Part shown: positions 1 to 5,890 of the stretch, in pieces
Layout: each line of letters starts with the position of its first letter
Position numbering within the stretch: position 1 is the stretch's first letter
Assembly: GCA_947174725.1 (NCBI GenBank)
Contig: CAMWKA010000085.1
Span: forward strand, 1-7,325
Reading direction: 5' to 3'
Length of the DNA stretch: 7,325 nt
Source of the DNA: an uncultured Lachnospiraceae bacterium
Lineage (GTDB): Bacteria > Bacillota > Clostridia > Lachnospirales > Lachnospiraceae
The notes under the pieces: generated by a model
Databases searched by the model: none
The model's input: only the letters and a program-made list of their open reading frames with translations
What the model was told of the DNA's origin: nothing
Translations under genes and position numbers: made by a program

Positions 1-94
1 AAACAGGATGGAATATTAATTAAGAATAAGTTCGGATAATTATCCGGTTTATTAAATATTTTTTACACTCACTATAGAAAGGGGAGCAAACGGG
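1..94 (+). other. AT-rich leader upstream of the pilMN-like gene
   Basis: This stretch holds no recognisable gene. It contains a perfect 14-base palindrome (CGGATAATTATCCG, 33-46), followed 12 bases later by a run of six T (59-64). It could be a weak terminator for an upstream gene or a protein-binding site. No convincing -35/-10 pair with 16-18 base spacing was found here, so the operon promoter may lie further upstream and the window may begin inside a longer transcript. The ribosome binding site of the first gene (GGGGAG, 81-86, with AGAAA before it) lies 8 bases before its ATG. Confidence 0.5.
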
Positions 95-1888
95 ATGGCA
101 AATAAAGTGTTGTCTATCTATGTCGGTATGGATGCGATCAGGATCGCTGAGATGCAGAAGGCCGGCGCCAATAAGGCAGTAGTCCTCACAAATGCCGCAG
201 AGATCGCGACGCCGAATAACAGCGTTAACGACGGATATCTGGTTGATATTACAGCGATTTCGGAAGCGATCAGAACATCAGTATTTGGTAGGGGATTTAC
301 AGCAAAGGAAGTTATCTTTACGATTACAAGTAAGAAGATTGCAAGTAAGGAAGTAGAGATTCCTTATCAAAAGAATCGGAAGAGACTGCAGCAGATCCTG
401 CAGGCGAATTCTGGAGAGTATTTCCCGATGAGCAACGCAGGGGATTACAGTTTCGCGTTTTCTGTATTGGAGGATTACCAAACAGAGGAAGGACGTAAAA
501 GTCGTGTATCCGCAGTTGCAGCCCCGAATGATTTGGTAAAATGTTATTATGAGCTGGCGGATGAACTGAAATATACGGTCAACAGTATTGATTATTTCGG
601 TAACTCCGTTATCCAGTTGCTTTCCATGCAGATGACGGAAGGCAGAACGGATCTGGTACTTCAGATCGAGAAAGATACCACGTTCGTCAATGTTATGAGA
701 GGCAAGACGCTGATCCTGCAGAGAAGCGTGCCTTATGGCAAGAATGCCGTTATTAACGCGCTGATGGACGTTAAGAAGATATCAGAGAAAGACGCGAAGA
801 CGCTCCTTTCTAATGAGACGCTTCTGGATCAACACGTAACTGCGGACGAGTACGCTGAGACGGTGCAGTATCTGGTTAATGGCATCGGCAGGGTTGTTGA
901 ATATCATAGAAATAAGAATAAGTCAGATCTGTTGCAGGGTATCAAGGTATTTGGTGAAGGAAGTGCGATCGCTGGTATCGAGCGTATTTTGGAGCGTGAG
1001 CTTGGCGCGCCGGTAGAACACTTTGAAACGCTGGCCGGTGTGGCAATCAAGGGGCAGGCAGCCCTTACGGCGGAGGAAGTTCTCCGTTATCTGCCGAATA
1101 TCGGTGCTGTGATTGATCCCATTGGATTGGAAGTGGAATCGGACAGCAGTTCGGGATATTCAATGGGATCGGAGACGTTCTTTAAGATCCTTATTGGTGT
1201 GTTTGCTGTCAGTGTGCTTGGAATGGGCGGCTGGTTTGGCTATACTGCGTACAACTATCACAAAGCGTTGGATGAGAAGGCAGCTCTGGAGCTGGAGATC
1301 GACAAGATCAAGGATATCGAACAGATTGCGCTTGATCATGAACAGGCAACGGCGGAATTGGCGATCATACAAGCATTTGAGTATTCCACACACAACGACA
1401 ATGAGATGTTGTTGCAGTTTATTGGGGATCTGAAGACAATGATGCCGGAGGATGCGGCCATTAGTACGCTGGCGGCTGCAAATGGCAAGGTTACATTTGA
1501 TGTGACATCAGGATGGCATACGACAACCAAAAATGAGGTTGCTGACGTGATTTATACGATAGGCAATTTGGATTATGTTTCAGAATTTCAATTGCCGGGA
1601 TTCTCAGAAACGTATAGAACATTGTTTGTAATCGGTGTGGACGAAGAGGGTAATCCTGTGTTTTTGAGAGAAGAAACAAATGAAGACGGTGTGTTAGGTG
1701 ATTATGTTGAATACGAGGAAGATATGGAGTATCCTCCGGAATATATGGAATATGATAGAATGACCCTTATTCAGACAACGTACAATGTAGCGTGTCGAAT
1801 TTCTAATCCCGCTCCTGCGGTTGAGGCGGAGGAAGATGGGTCTGCGGAAAATACGGACGCAGAGGCTACCGAAGGAGGTGAGCAGTAA
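95..1888 (+). CDS. PilM-PilN fusion: type IV pilus alignment/assembly protein (GspL-like architecture)
   Basis: This 597-residue protein joins two components usually encoded separately. Residues 1 to about 340 resemble PilM, the cytoplasmic actin-like protein: an N-terminal strand-turn SIYVGMDAIRIAEM (7-20), a central TDLVLQIEKDTTFVNV segment (185-200) at the phosphate-2 position, and VFGEGSAIAGI (from about 285) at the adenosine-binding position. After a Ser-rich linker comes one hydrophobic segment (about 365-386), a charged likely coiled coil (390-428) and an extracytoplasmic region resembling the PilN ferredoxin-like domain. The end is acidic and probably disordered. PilM is normally about 350 residues and PilN about 200, so the length fits an in-frame fusion; GspL of type II secretion has the same topology. 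The family role is to link the cytoplasmic motor to PilO and the pilins. The ATG at 95 has a ribosome binding site 8 bases upstream. pilO follows after 2 bases, and its Shine-Dalgarno lies inside the 3' end of this gene. The nucleotide motifs look degenerate. The family call is firm; the PilN half is assigned from topology and position more than from motifs. Confidence 0.85.
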   Translation: MANKVLSIYVGMDAIRIAEMQKAGANKAVVLTNAAEIATPNNSVNDGYLVDITAISEAIRTSVFGRGFTAKEVIFTITSKKIASKEVEIPYQKNRKRLQQILQANSGEYFPMSNAGDYSFAFSVLEDYQTEEGRKSRVSAVAAPNDLVKCYYELADELKYTVNSIDYFGNSVIQLLSMQMTEGRTDLVLQIEKDTTFVNVMRGKTLILQRSVPYGKNAVINALMDVKKISEKDAKTLLSNETLLDQHVTADEYAETVQYLVNGIGRVVEYHRNKNKSDLLQGIKVFGEGSAIAGIERILERELGAPVEHFETLAGVAIKGQAALTAEEVLRYLPNIGAVIDPIGLEVESDSSSGYSMGSETFFKILIGVFAVSVLGMGGWFGYTAYNYHKALDEKAALELEIDKIKDIEQIALDHEQATAELAIIQAFEYSTHNDNEMLLQFIGDLKTMMPEDAAISTLAAANGKVTFDVTSGWHTTTKNEVADVIYTIGNLDYVSEFQLPGFSETYRTLFVIGVDEEGNPVFLREETNEDGVLGDYVEYEEDMEYPPEYMEYDRMTLIQTTYNVACRISNPAPAVEAEEDGSAENTDAEATEGGEQ

Positions 1889-1890
1889 TT

Positions 1891-2709
1891 ATGTCAGATA
1901 GAGATAAAAAGATTATTCTTATTCTTTTAATAGTTGCCGTTATCGCGCTTCCTTATGTATTTTATATTAAGGATAAGAAAGTGGAGACGGAGACACTGCG
2001 GGTAGAGATAGGCACGCTGCAGGCAAGATATGAATATCTGCACAATTTGGATCTGAATCGCGATACTTATCTTAGAGAGATCGATGAGATGCATGAGAAA
2101 CGGGATGCAATTGTGGCTTCTTTCCCCGCGGATATCAGAGACGACAATTTCACAATGTTCCTGTTACAGACAGAATATTCCTCTGATGTGGTTTTAAATG
2201 AGGAAACAGGAGAGATGGAGCTGGAGTTCCCGATCATATTTGATACGGCAACATTTGGAATCAATGTTGAGACTCCGATTTCTTCCGATTCCATGGATGT
2301 TGCAAACGCTGCCGCAACTACCACAGAACCGTTAGATACTGAATTTGTAGCGATTACTAACGTTTCTGCAGTAACATATAACTGTTATTATGGCGGTATG
2401 AAATATCTTTTGGAATATCTGATGGATTATAAGGATCCGATGATTTATACGACTATTGATATGACAATGGATCCGGATACAGGTATTGTCAGCGGTACTA
2501 TGCAACTGGCCCAATATGCGATTGCAGGACCCGACAGAACATTGGAGGATGTAGACTTTACAATTACGCAGGGTGATGTTGAGATAAATCTTGGCTTGGA
2601 TCATCTGGAACTGCGTGGTAATGAAGAAGTCGGTATTTTTGGACCTCTTAATGAAAAAGAGACGGAAGAAGAGGCTCCCGTAGTGGAAGAAGAAGTACCG
2701 GTAGAATAA
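1891..2709 (+). CDS. pilO: PilO-like type IV pilus inner-membrane alignment protein
   Basis: This is a 272-residue bitopic membrane protein. It has a short basic cytoplasmic start (MSDRDKK), one hydrophobic segment (about 8-25), a charged coiled-coil-like stretch (about 28-75), then an extracytoplasmic domain. The stretch TGIVSGTMQLAQYAIAG, preceded by a segment with LLEYLMDY, matches the usual PilO pattern of a helix followed by strands in a ferredoxin-like fold. In T4P systems PilO pairs with PilN through the coiled coils and C-terminal folds and interacts with pilins. Its position 2 bases after the PilMN fusion supports this and suggests translational coupling; AGGAGGTGA (1873-1881) gives a 9-base spacing to the ATG. 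The last 20 or so residues are Glu/Val/Pro-rich and acidic, echoing the acidic tail of the neighbour. It is somewhat longer than the roughly 200-residue Gram-negative PilO. The sequence is diverged, so the call rests on topology, coiled coil, C-terminal pattern and neighbours together. Confidence 0.8.
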   Translation: MSDRDKKIILILLIVAVIALPYVFYIKDKKVETETLRVEIGTLQARYEYLHNLDLNRDTYLREIDEMHEKRDAIVASFPADIRDDNFTMFLLQTEYSSDVVLNEETGEMELEFPIIFDTATFGINVETPISSDSMDVANAAATTTEPLDTEFVAITNVSAVTYNCYYGGMKYLLEYLMDYKDPMIYTTIDMTMDPDTGIVSGTMQLAQYAIAGPDRTLEDVDFTITQGDVEINLGLDHLELRGNEEVGIFGPLNEKETEEEAPVVEEEVPVE

Positions 2710-2724
2710 AAAGATTATGGCACA

Positions 2725-2746
2725 GCCTTCCTGATATCAGGAAGGC
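2725..2746. repeat. Perfect 22-base palindrome between pilO and the minor pilin genes
   Basis: GCCTTCCTGAT is followed directly by its reverse complement ATCAGGAAGGC. As RNA it can form a strong hairpin, extendable by CACA (2721-2724) pairing with TGTG (2748-2751) around one bulged A. A five-T run occurs only at 2763-2767, about 12 bases from the stem-loop, so this is not a canonical intrinsic terminator. It could be a partial terminator or attenuator, an RNA processing or stability element that sets different levels for the assembly proteins and the minor pilins, or a dyad operator. The palindrome is seen directly; the role is inferred. Confidence 0.75.
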
Positions 2747-2813
2747 ATGTGTTGTATATGTATTTTTATCAATCAATAGGGTCGCCGGAACTGGTTTGGC
2801 TTGCTTGACTTTG

Positions 2814-2821
2814 AGAAAGGA
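2814..2821 (+). promoter_or_regulatory. Ribosome binding site deciding the start of the PilV/GspI-like gene
   Basis: AGAAAGGA lies 8 bases before the ATG at 2830 but only 2 bases before the in-frame ATG at 2824, so 2830 is the better start. The same AGAAAGGA string precedes the last gene of the window. Confidence 0.65.
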
Positions 2822-2829
2822 TTATGATT

Positions 2830-3630
2830 ATGAAGAAGAAAGGAAACAACAAAGGATTTTCACTGATTGAGATCATTATCGGCATCGGCATGCTGGCAGT
2901 GATAATCGTCCCCATCCTTCATACGTTCATTACATCGGCGCAGATCAATCGCGATTCGCGTCAGGTGATGATACAGACGGAAGTGGCGCAGACGATTATG
3001 GAGGGCTTTGCAGGGAAGACATATGCTGATGTGAAAGCTTCCGCAGTGGCGCTGGGAACTCATGGTTCGGGTATTGTCAGCGGTAATCTGGCGCTGTCCT
3101 CGATTGATGGTAATCGGTTTAATAATACGGATGAAACGTTCAGTGGTGACGTTTATAATAATTCTATTTCATGGGGCGCTGGAGAACATCTGTATGATTC
3201 GCTGCAGTCAGTGCAGAAGAACAGTCTGGTGTGGCGGGGGACGACAATAGATCCGATCTGCGAGAACGTCAGTGACAATGCCTTGATGGCGAGTATGAAT
3301 TACGTCTTTGGGTACGATGCGGGACTTTACTTTCACTTGGAGTACGGCGACGATCCAGAAGTGCGCCAGTTTGGTTACTGGGTGACACCTCAAGACCCGG
3401 GTTCTCCGGGTGGAGACGCATTGTTCCTCTGCTATGGCAATATTCATTATGAAGGATATTGTTTTGATGCGGTAGTGTCATTTTTGCCGATGGCACACAA
3501 TGAAGGTGATCTGTATTATACTTACAGGATTTTGCTATCGTTATATGAATCTGAACCAGGTATATGGTATGGACACCGATTTGAGCATTTATTGATGGTC
3601 ATGGACGGCGGAATCATGGCAGGGCAGTAA
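2830..3630 (+). CDS. PilV/GspI-like minor prepilin
   Basis: This 266-residue protein has a class III (prepilin) signal: a short basic leader MKKKGNNKG with cleavage predicted after Gly9, then FSLIEIIIG. Mature Phe1 and Glu5 are both present, and a hydrophobic helix spans about 10-34. The pattern after the helix (TSAQINRDSRQVMIQTEVAQ) resembles the GspI/PilV family, whose members are minor (pseudo)pilins in the tip-priming complex. The body is longer than a typical GspI (about 120-130 residues) and resembles no globular domain I recognise; it has Tyr/Gly-rich stretches and several Cys, including a pair near residues 200-210. It would be inserted in the membrane, cleaved and N-methylated by a PilD-type peptidase (not in the window). 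The K-like gene follows 15 bases downstream. The prepilin assignment is strong; the I-like subtype is moderate and based on the N-terminal pattern and locus context. Confidence 0.82.
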   Translation: MKKKGNNKGFSLIEIIIGIGMLAVIIVPILHTFITSAQINRDSRQVMIQTEVAQTIMEGFAGKTYADVKASAVALGTHGSGIVSGNLALSSIDGNRFNNTDETFSGDVYNNSISWGAGEHLYDSLQSVQKNSLVWRGTTIDPICENVSDNALMASMNYVFGYDAGLYFHLEYGDDPEVRQFGYWVTPQDPGSPGGDALFLCYGNIHYEGYCFDAVVSFLPMAHNEGDLYYTYRILLSLYESEPGIWYGHRFEHLLMVMDGGIMAGQ

Positions 3631-3645
3631 AGGAGGGGAAAGAGT

Positions 3646-5295
3646 ATGAAGATGAGATGGAAACGGTTAGACAATAAAGGCGCTGCACTGGTTACAATAT
3701 TGATTGCGGTGACGTTTATGACGATCATGGCGACATCCTTGATGTATATGGCGTATATGAATTATCTGACAAAGTCGATGCGCTATTCTTCAACGGATAA
3801 TTTCTATACGGATGAGTTTGCGCTGGATGATCTTGCAACCAGTTTGCAGCAGGTTGCGGCGGATTCGTCAAATGCAGATATTGATGATGCCAAAACCGCA
3901 GTTTTGACTGCTGTTGGTGCAACAGGTATGCATGATGTCACTGATGGCTACGGTACAAGACGGGAAGGCAATTATACAAATGATGATGTTAGAAATTTGA
4001 TCACGGTGGCAGATCAGGAAGTAGCATCGGTATCCGTCAATTGCGCACCGTCTGTGTCAGGGAACAATTTGATTGTGGGCAATGATTATATTAAGTTGTG
4101 CGGTGTTATGATCACTGTTACGACGACTGAAGGATATAAGAATACGATCACTTCCGATATTACGATGTCTTTCCCTAATTCGATTCCGGGAGCGCTGGAT
4201 ATCAATGATTTCAGCGTGATTACGGATTCACCGCTTGAGTTTACCAATGGTGGTTTCCGGTATTTCAGTGGCAATATCTTTGCGCAGAATACAAGCGGTG
4301 GGACGGGGCTGCTTGTCGATCATAATACGACATTAGGATTGCTTTCACCTCAGGCCATGATTGTGGGGGATGTTGTTGTAACAGGCAATTCAACGCTGCA
4401 TGTGACCGGCAACATGACGGTATATGGTGAAGTCATAGTGGATAGTGGGTCCGTGCTGATTTGTTCCGGTACGATTCGCGCAGAAGATGGGATCGGTGGA
4501 ACAGGTACGTTTAAGGGAATTTCTCCAAGAGATGGGGAAACGGTCGGCAGAAGCCCTCTTCTGCCGGATGACGGACTGGTGTCATCCTTGTTTACGGATG
4601 TATGGGTGAACACCAGAAGCGGCGAGTTGAAGACTTTTGACCTTTCGATATACGATGCGGGTTCCAACCAAACGCTTGAGCTCTGGCGGCCGGGTGCTAG
4701 TCAACTTGATCCTAGTGTGCCGAAATGCTTTGTTTATACTTATGGCGCTACTATCAATATTTCAAATGATCCGACTTCACCCGATAGTAAATATCATAAT
4801 GCCCTGATCATGATGGAGAGAGATGCCACTCTTAAATTAGCGACACATGACGGCGTAATAGCGGAAACGACGGTCCTGACGACAGGAAAAGTTGAGCAGC
4901 TTTTTGAGCAGGGAACTCTTTATATGAGTAAGATGTCGGATGAAGCATTTGAAGAGGCAAAGGAATACCTGTTTTACCGTAATGGTCAGATATATCTCAG
5001 GGATACGCCTGATGGAGGTTATGGTCATGCTAATATTGGCAGCGATATCTATTTTGCAGGCGGCAGCATTGAAAGCGTTGGTAATTTTGACAGTCTTGAC
5101 ATACTCACGCCTGTGGGTACTTGGCCATATGAATATCGGTACGACAGCGGTAACAACAACACGAATTATGTCCCGATGGGATATTTCCTTGTGGACGATA
5201 CCAGCCATATTATATCGGAGATCTTTTCTGCGCCGACAGGAGCTCCGGATCCGAAGAATTCTATTATTATGTATGAATGTTGGAGCAAGGATTGA
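3646..5295 (+). CDS. Large PilX/GspK-like minor pilin with beta-helix-like region
   Basis: This 549-residue protein starts MKMRWKRLDNKG, then AALVTILIAV, with a hydrophobic segment at about 13-38. Cleavage after Gly12 would leave Ala at mature position 1 and Thr at position 5, so the usual Glu5 is absent, as in GspK. The following region (SSTDNFYTDEFALDDLATSLQQ lies within about 47-70) resembles the conserved acidic helix after the membrane segment of PilX proteins. Residues about 200-290 contain short repeating strands rich in Gly, Val, Thr and Asn (for example GDVVVTGNSTLHVTGN and VYGEVIVDSGSVLICSG), typical of a right-handed beta-helix or stacked-strand fold. The remaining 260 residues are not recognised. 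GspK is usually about 300-330 residues and PilX about 170-200, so this is oversized. Role by family: tip subunit of the I-J-K priming complex; an added surface function is inferred. Start supported by AGGAGG (3631-3636) 9 bases upstream. The next gene begins 17 bases after the stop. Confidence 0.75.
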   Translation: MKMRWKRLDNKGAALVTILIAVTFMTIMATSLMYMAYMNYLTKSMRYSSTDNFYTDEFALDDLATSLQQVAADSSNADIDDAKTAVLTAVGATGMHDVTDGYGTRREGNYTNDDVRNLITVADQEVASVSVNCAPSVSGNNLIVGNDYIKLCGVMITVTTTEGYKNTITSDITMSFPNSIPGALDINDFSVITDSPLEFTNGGFRYFSGNIFAQNTSGGTGLLVDHNTTLGLLSPQAMIVGDVVVTGNSTLHVTGNMTVYGEVIVDSGSVLICSGTIRAEDGIGGTGTFKGISPRDGETVGRSPLLPDDGLVSSLFTDVWVNTRSGELKTFDLSIYDAGSNQTLELWRPGASQLDPSVPKCFVYTYGATINISNDPTSPDSKYHNALIMMERDATLKLATHDGVIAETTVLTTGKVEQLFEQGTLYMSKMSDEAFEEAKEYLFYRNGQIYLRDTPDGGYGHANIGSDIYFAGGSIESVGNFDSLDILTPVGTWPYEYRYDSGNNNTNYVPMGYFLVDDTSHIISEIFSAPTGAPDPKNSIIMYECWSKD

Positions 5296-5296
5296 T

Positions 5297-5306
5297 AAAG
5301 GAGGAG
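5297..5306 (+). promoter_or_regulatory. Ribosome binding site deciding the start of the FimT/GspH-like gene
   Basis: AAAGGAGGAG sits 6 bases before the ATG at 5313. The in-frame ATG at 5277 has no such site and would overlap the previous gene, so 5313 is preferred. It gives a leader of 17 residues, which is plausible for a prepilin. Confidence 0.8.
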
Positions 5307-5312
5307 ACTGTC

Positions 5313-5855
5313 ATGAAAAACAGGAAAAATCAAGGGAAATCGATCTTAAACTCCAATCAGGGTTTTACCTTGATCGAGTTGCTCGTCGTAGTCGCGATTA
5401 TGTCAATAGCGGTTGGTCTGGTATCGATCACATATTCCGTTGTTCATAACGCCAATGTTGCCAAGGTGGCTAATACGTTGGATACGGCGTTTAATAAAGC
5501 ACGGATACAGTCTATGGCAAAGGGCGAGGAGGCCGGAAGGCTTTCGGTATGGGTGTCCAATGGGATCATGTATTATACGATCGGGGAGGAGACCAATCCG
5601 ACAGCAGTTAACAGTGGGGTGGTCAGCATAGCATGCAATCAGAATATGGCAGCGGTAGGAAGTATGCCTGACTGTACTCCAATAACGGATCTTGCGTCGC
5701 AGGCAGCTCCAATCGTATATACGTTTAATTCAGCAGGAGTGGTGAAAACAGATTCTGATATACCGCCGGAAGAATGGGTATTCTACTACGGTACCCGCCG
5801 CGTCAGAGTGATCTTTTACTTCGAAACCGGCAAGCATAAGACGGAGTTGTTATAA
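5313..5855 (+). CDS. FimT/GspH-like minor prepilin
   Basis: This 180-residue protein has a basic 17-residue leader ending in NSNQG, followed by FTLIELLVVVAIMSIAVG, a textbook prepilin cleavage and methylation motif with mature Phe1 and Glu5. The hydrophobic helix spans about 18-44, followed by VAKVANTLDTAFNKARIQSMAKG, the pattern of GspH/FimT proteins in which a helix with an A-R-x-x-A/S-like element leads into a beta-rich domain. Length matches the family (about 160-190). Two Cys at residues 108 and 121 could form a 12-residue disulfide loop; this is inferred. In type II systems GspH binds the I-J-K tip and bridges it to the major pseudopilin. The K-like gene ends 17 bases upstream and the J-like gene starts 35 bases downstream. 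It could conceivably be a major pilin, but the domain pattern and context favour the minor H-type. Confidence 0.85.
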   Translation: MKNRKNQGKSILNSNQGFTLIELLVVVAIMSIAVGLVSITYSVVHNANVAKVANTLDTAFNKARIQSMAKGEEAGRLSVWVSNGIMYYTIGEETNPTAVNSGVVSIACNQNMAAVGSMPDCTPITDLASQAAPIVYTFNSAGVVKTDSDIPPEEWVFYYGTRRVRVIFYFETGKHKTELL

Positions 5856-5856
5856 T
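5848..5856 (+). promoter_or_regulatory. Candidate extended -10 promoter element before the last gene
   Basis: TGTTATAAT matches the extended -10 consensus TGnTATAAT exactly. It overlaps the stop codon of the H-like gene and is followed by an AT-rich stretch to 5872. No matching -35 is present at 16-18 bases, but extended -10 promoters often do without one. It could give the J-like gene separate expression. It may also be a chance result of the codons GAG TTG TTA TAA followed by AT-rich DNA. Confidence 0.35.
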
Positions 5857-5871
5857 ATAAAATAAATTTTA

Positions 5872-5879
5872 AGAAAGGA
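5872..5879 (+). promoter_or_regulatory. Ribosome binding site deciding the start of the PilW/GspJ-like gene
   Basis: AGAAAGGA ends 11 bases before the ATG at 5891 and would overlap the alternative in-frame ATG at 5879. The 5891 start also gives a normal short prepilin leader (MRNNKG), whereas 5879 would add four residues (MVSP) without a usable ribosome binding site. Confidence 0.65.
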
Positions 5880-5890
5880 TGGTGTCCCCC

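Larger units (their letters stand above)
2710..2829 (+). other. Largest intergenic gap in the locus
   Basis: This 120-base gap between pilO and the first prepilin gene contains the 22-base palindrome, a T-rich stretch, and a second, weaker hairpin candidate (GCC 2784-2786 with GGC 2798-2800, extended by G-T wobble pairs). No good promoter is visible: the TTGACT at 2805-2810 would place its -10 inside the gene. I looked for the conserved cyclic-di-GMP riboswitch cores known upstream of some clostridial pilus genes and did not recognise one. Confidence 0.5.

Noticed and set aside
67..77. ACTCACTATAG, an 11-base match to the core of the phage T7 promoter
   Set aside because: The upstream TAATACG part is missing (TTTTTAC instead) and the +1 to +6 region does not match. 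It runs into the ribosome binding site, and no phage genes are present. Probably coincidental.
1113..1433. + strand open frame of 106 codons inside the PilMN gene
   Set aside because: It lies out of frame within a well-supported gene, and its Arg/Trp-rich composition is typical of a shadow frame. No ribosome binding site was found.
2710..2829. Possible cyclic-di-GMP riboswitch in the gap before the minor pilin genes
   Set aside because: This was considered because clostridial pilus genes can be controlled this way. The conserved core sequences of the known classes are not recognisable, and the gap has no clear terminator-style expression platform.
2805..2833. TTGACT as a -35 box for the PilV/GspI-like gene
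   Set aside because: A 17-base spacing puts the -10 at 2828-2833 (TTATGA), overlapping the start codon. Transcription from it could not include the ribosome binding site.
4350..5208. Two - strand open frames (105 and 123 codons) opposite the K-like gene
   Set aside because: They are antisense shadows of a confident gene, with no ribosome binding site or recognisable domain.
4940..5449. + strand open frame of 169 codons spanning the end of the K-like and start of the H-like gene
   Set aside because: It is overlapped by two convincing prepilin genes in another frame. No recognisable protein pattern and no ribosome binding site at its start.
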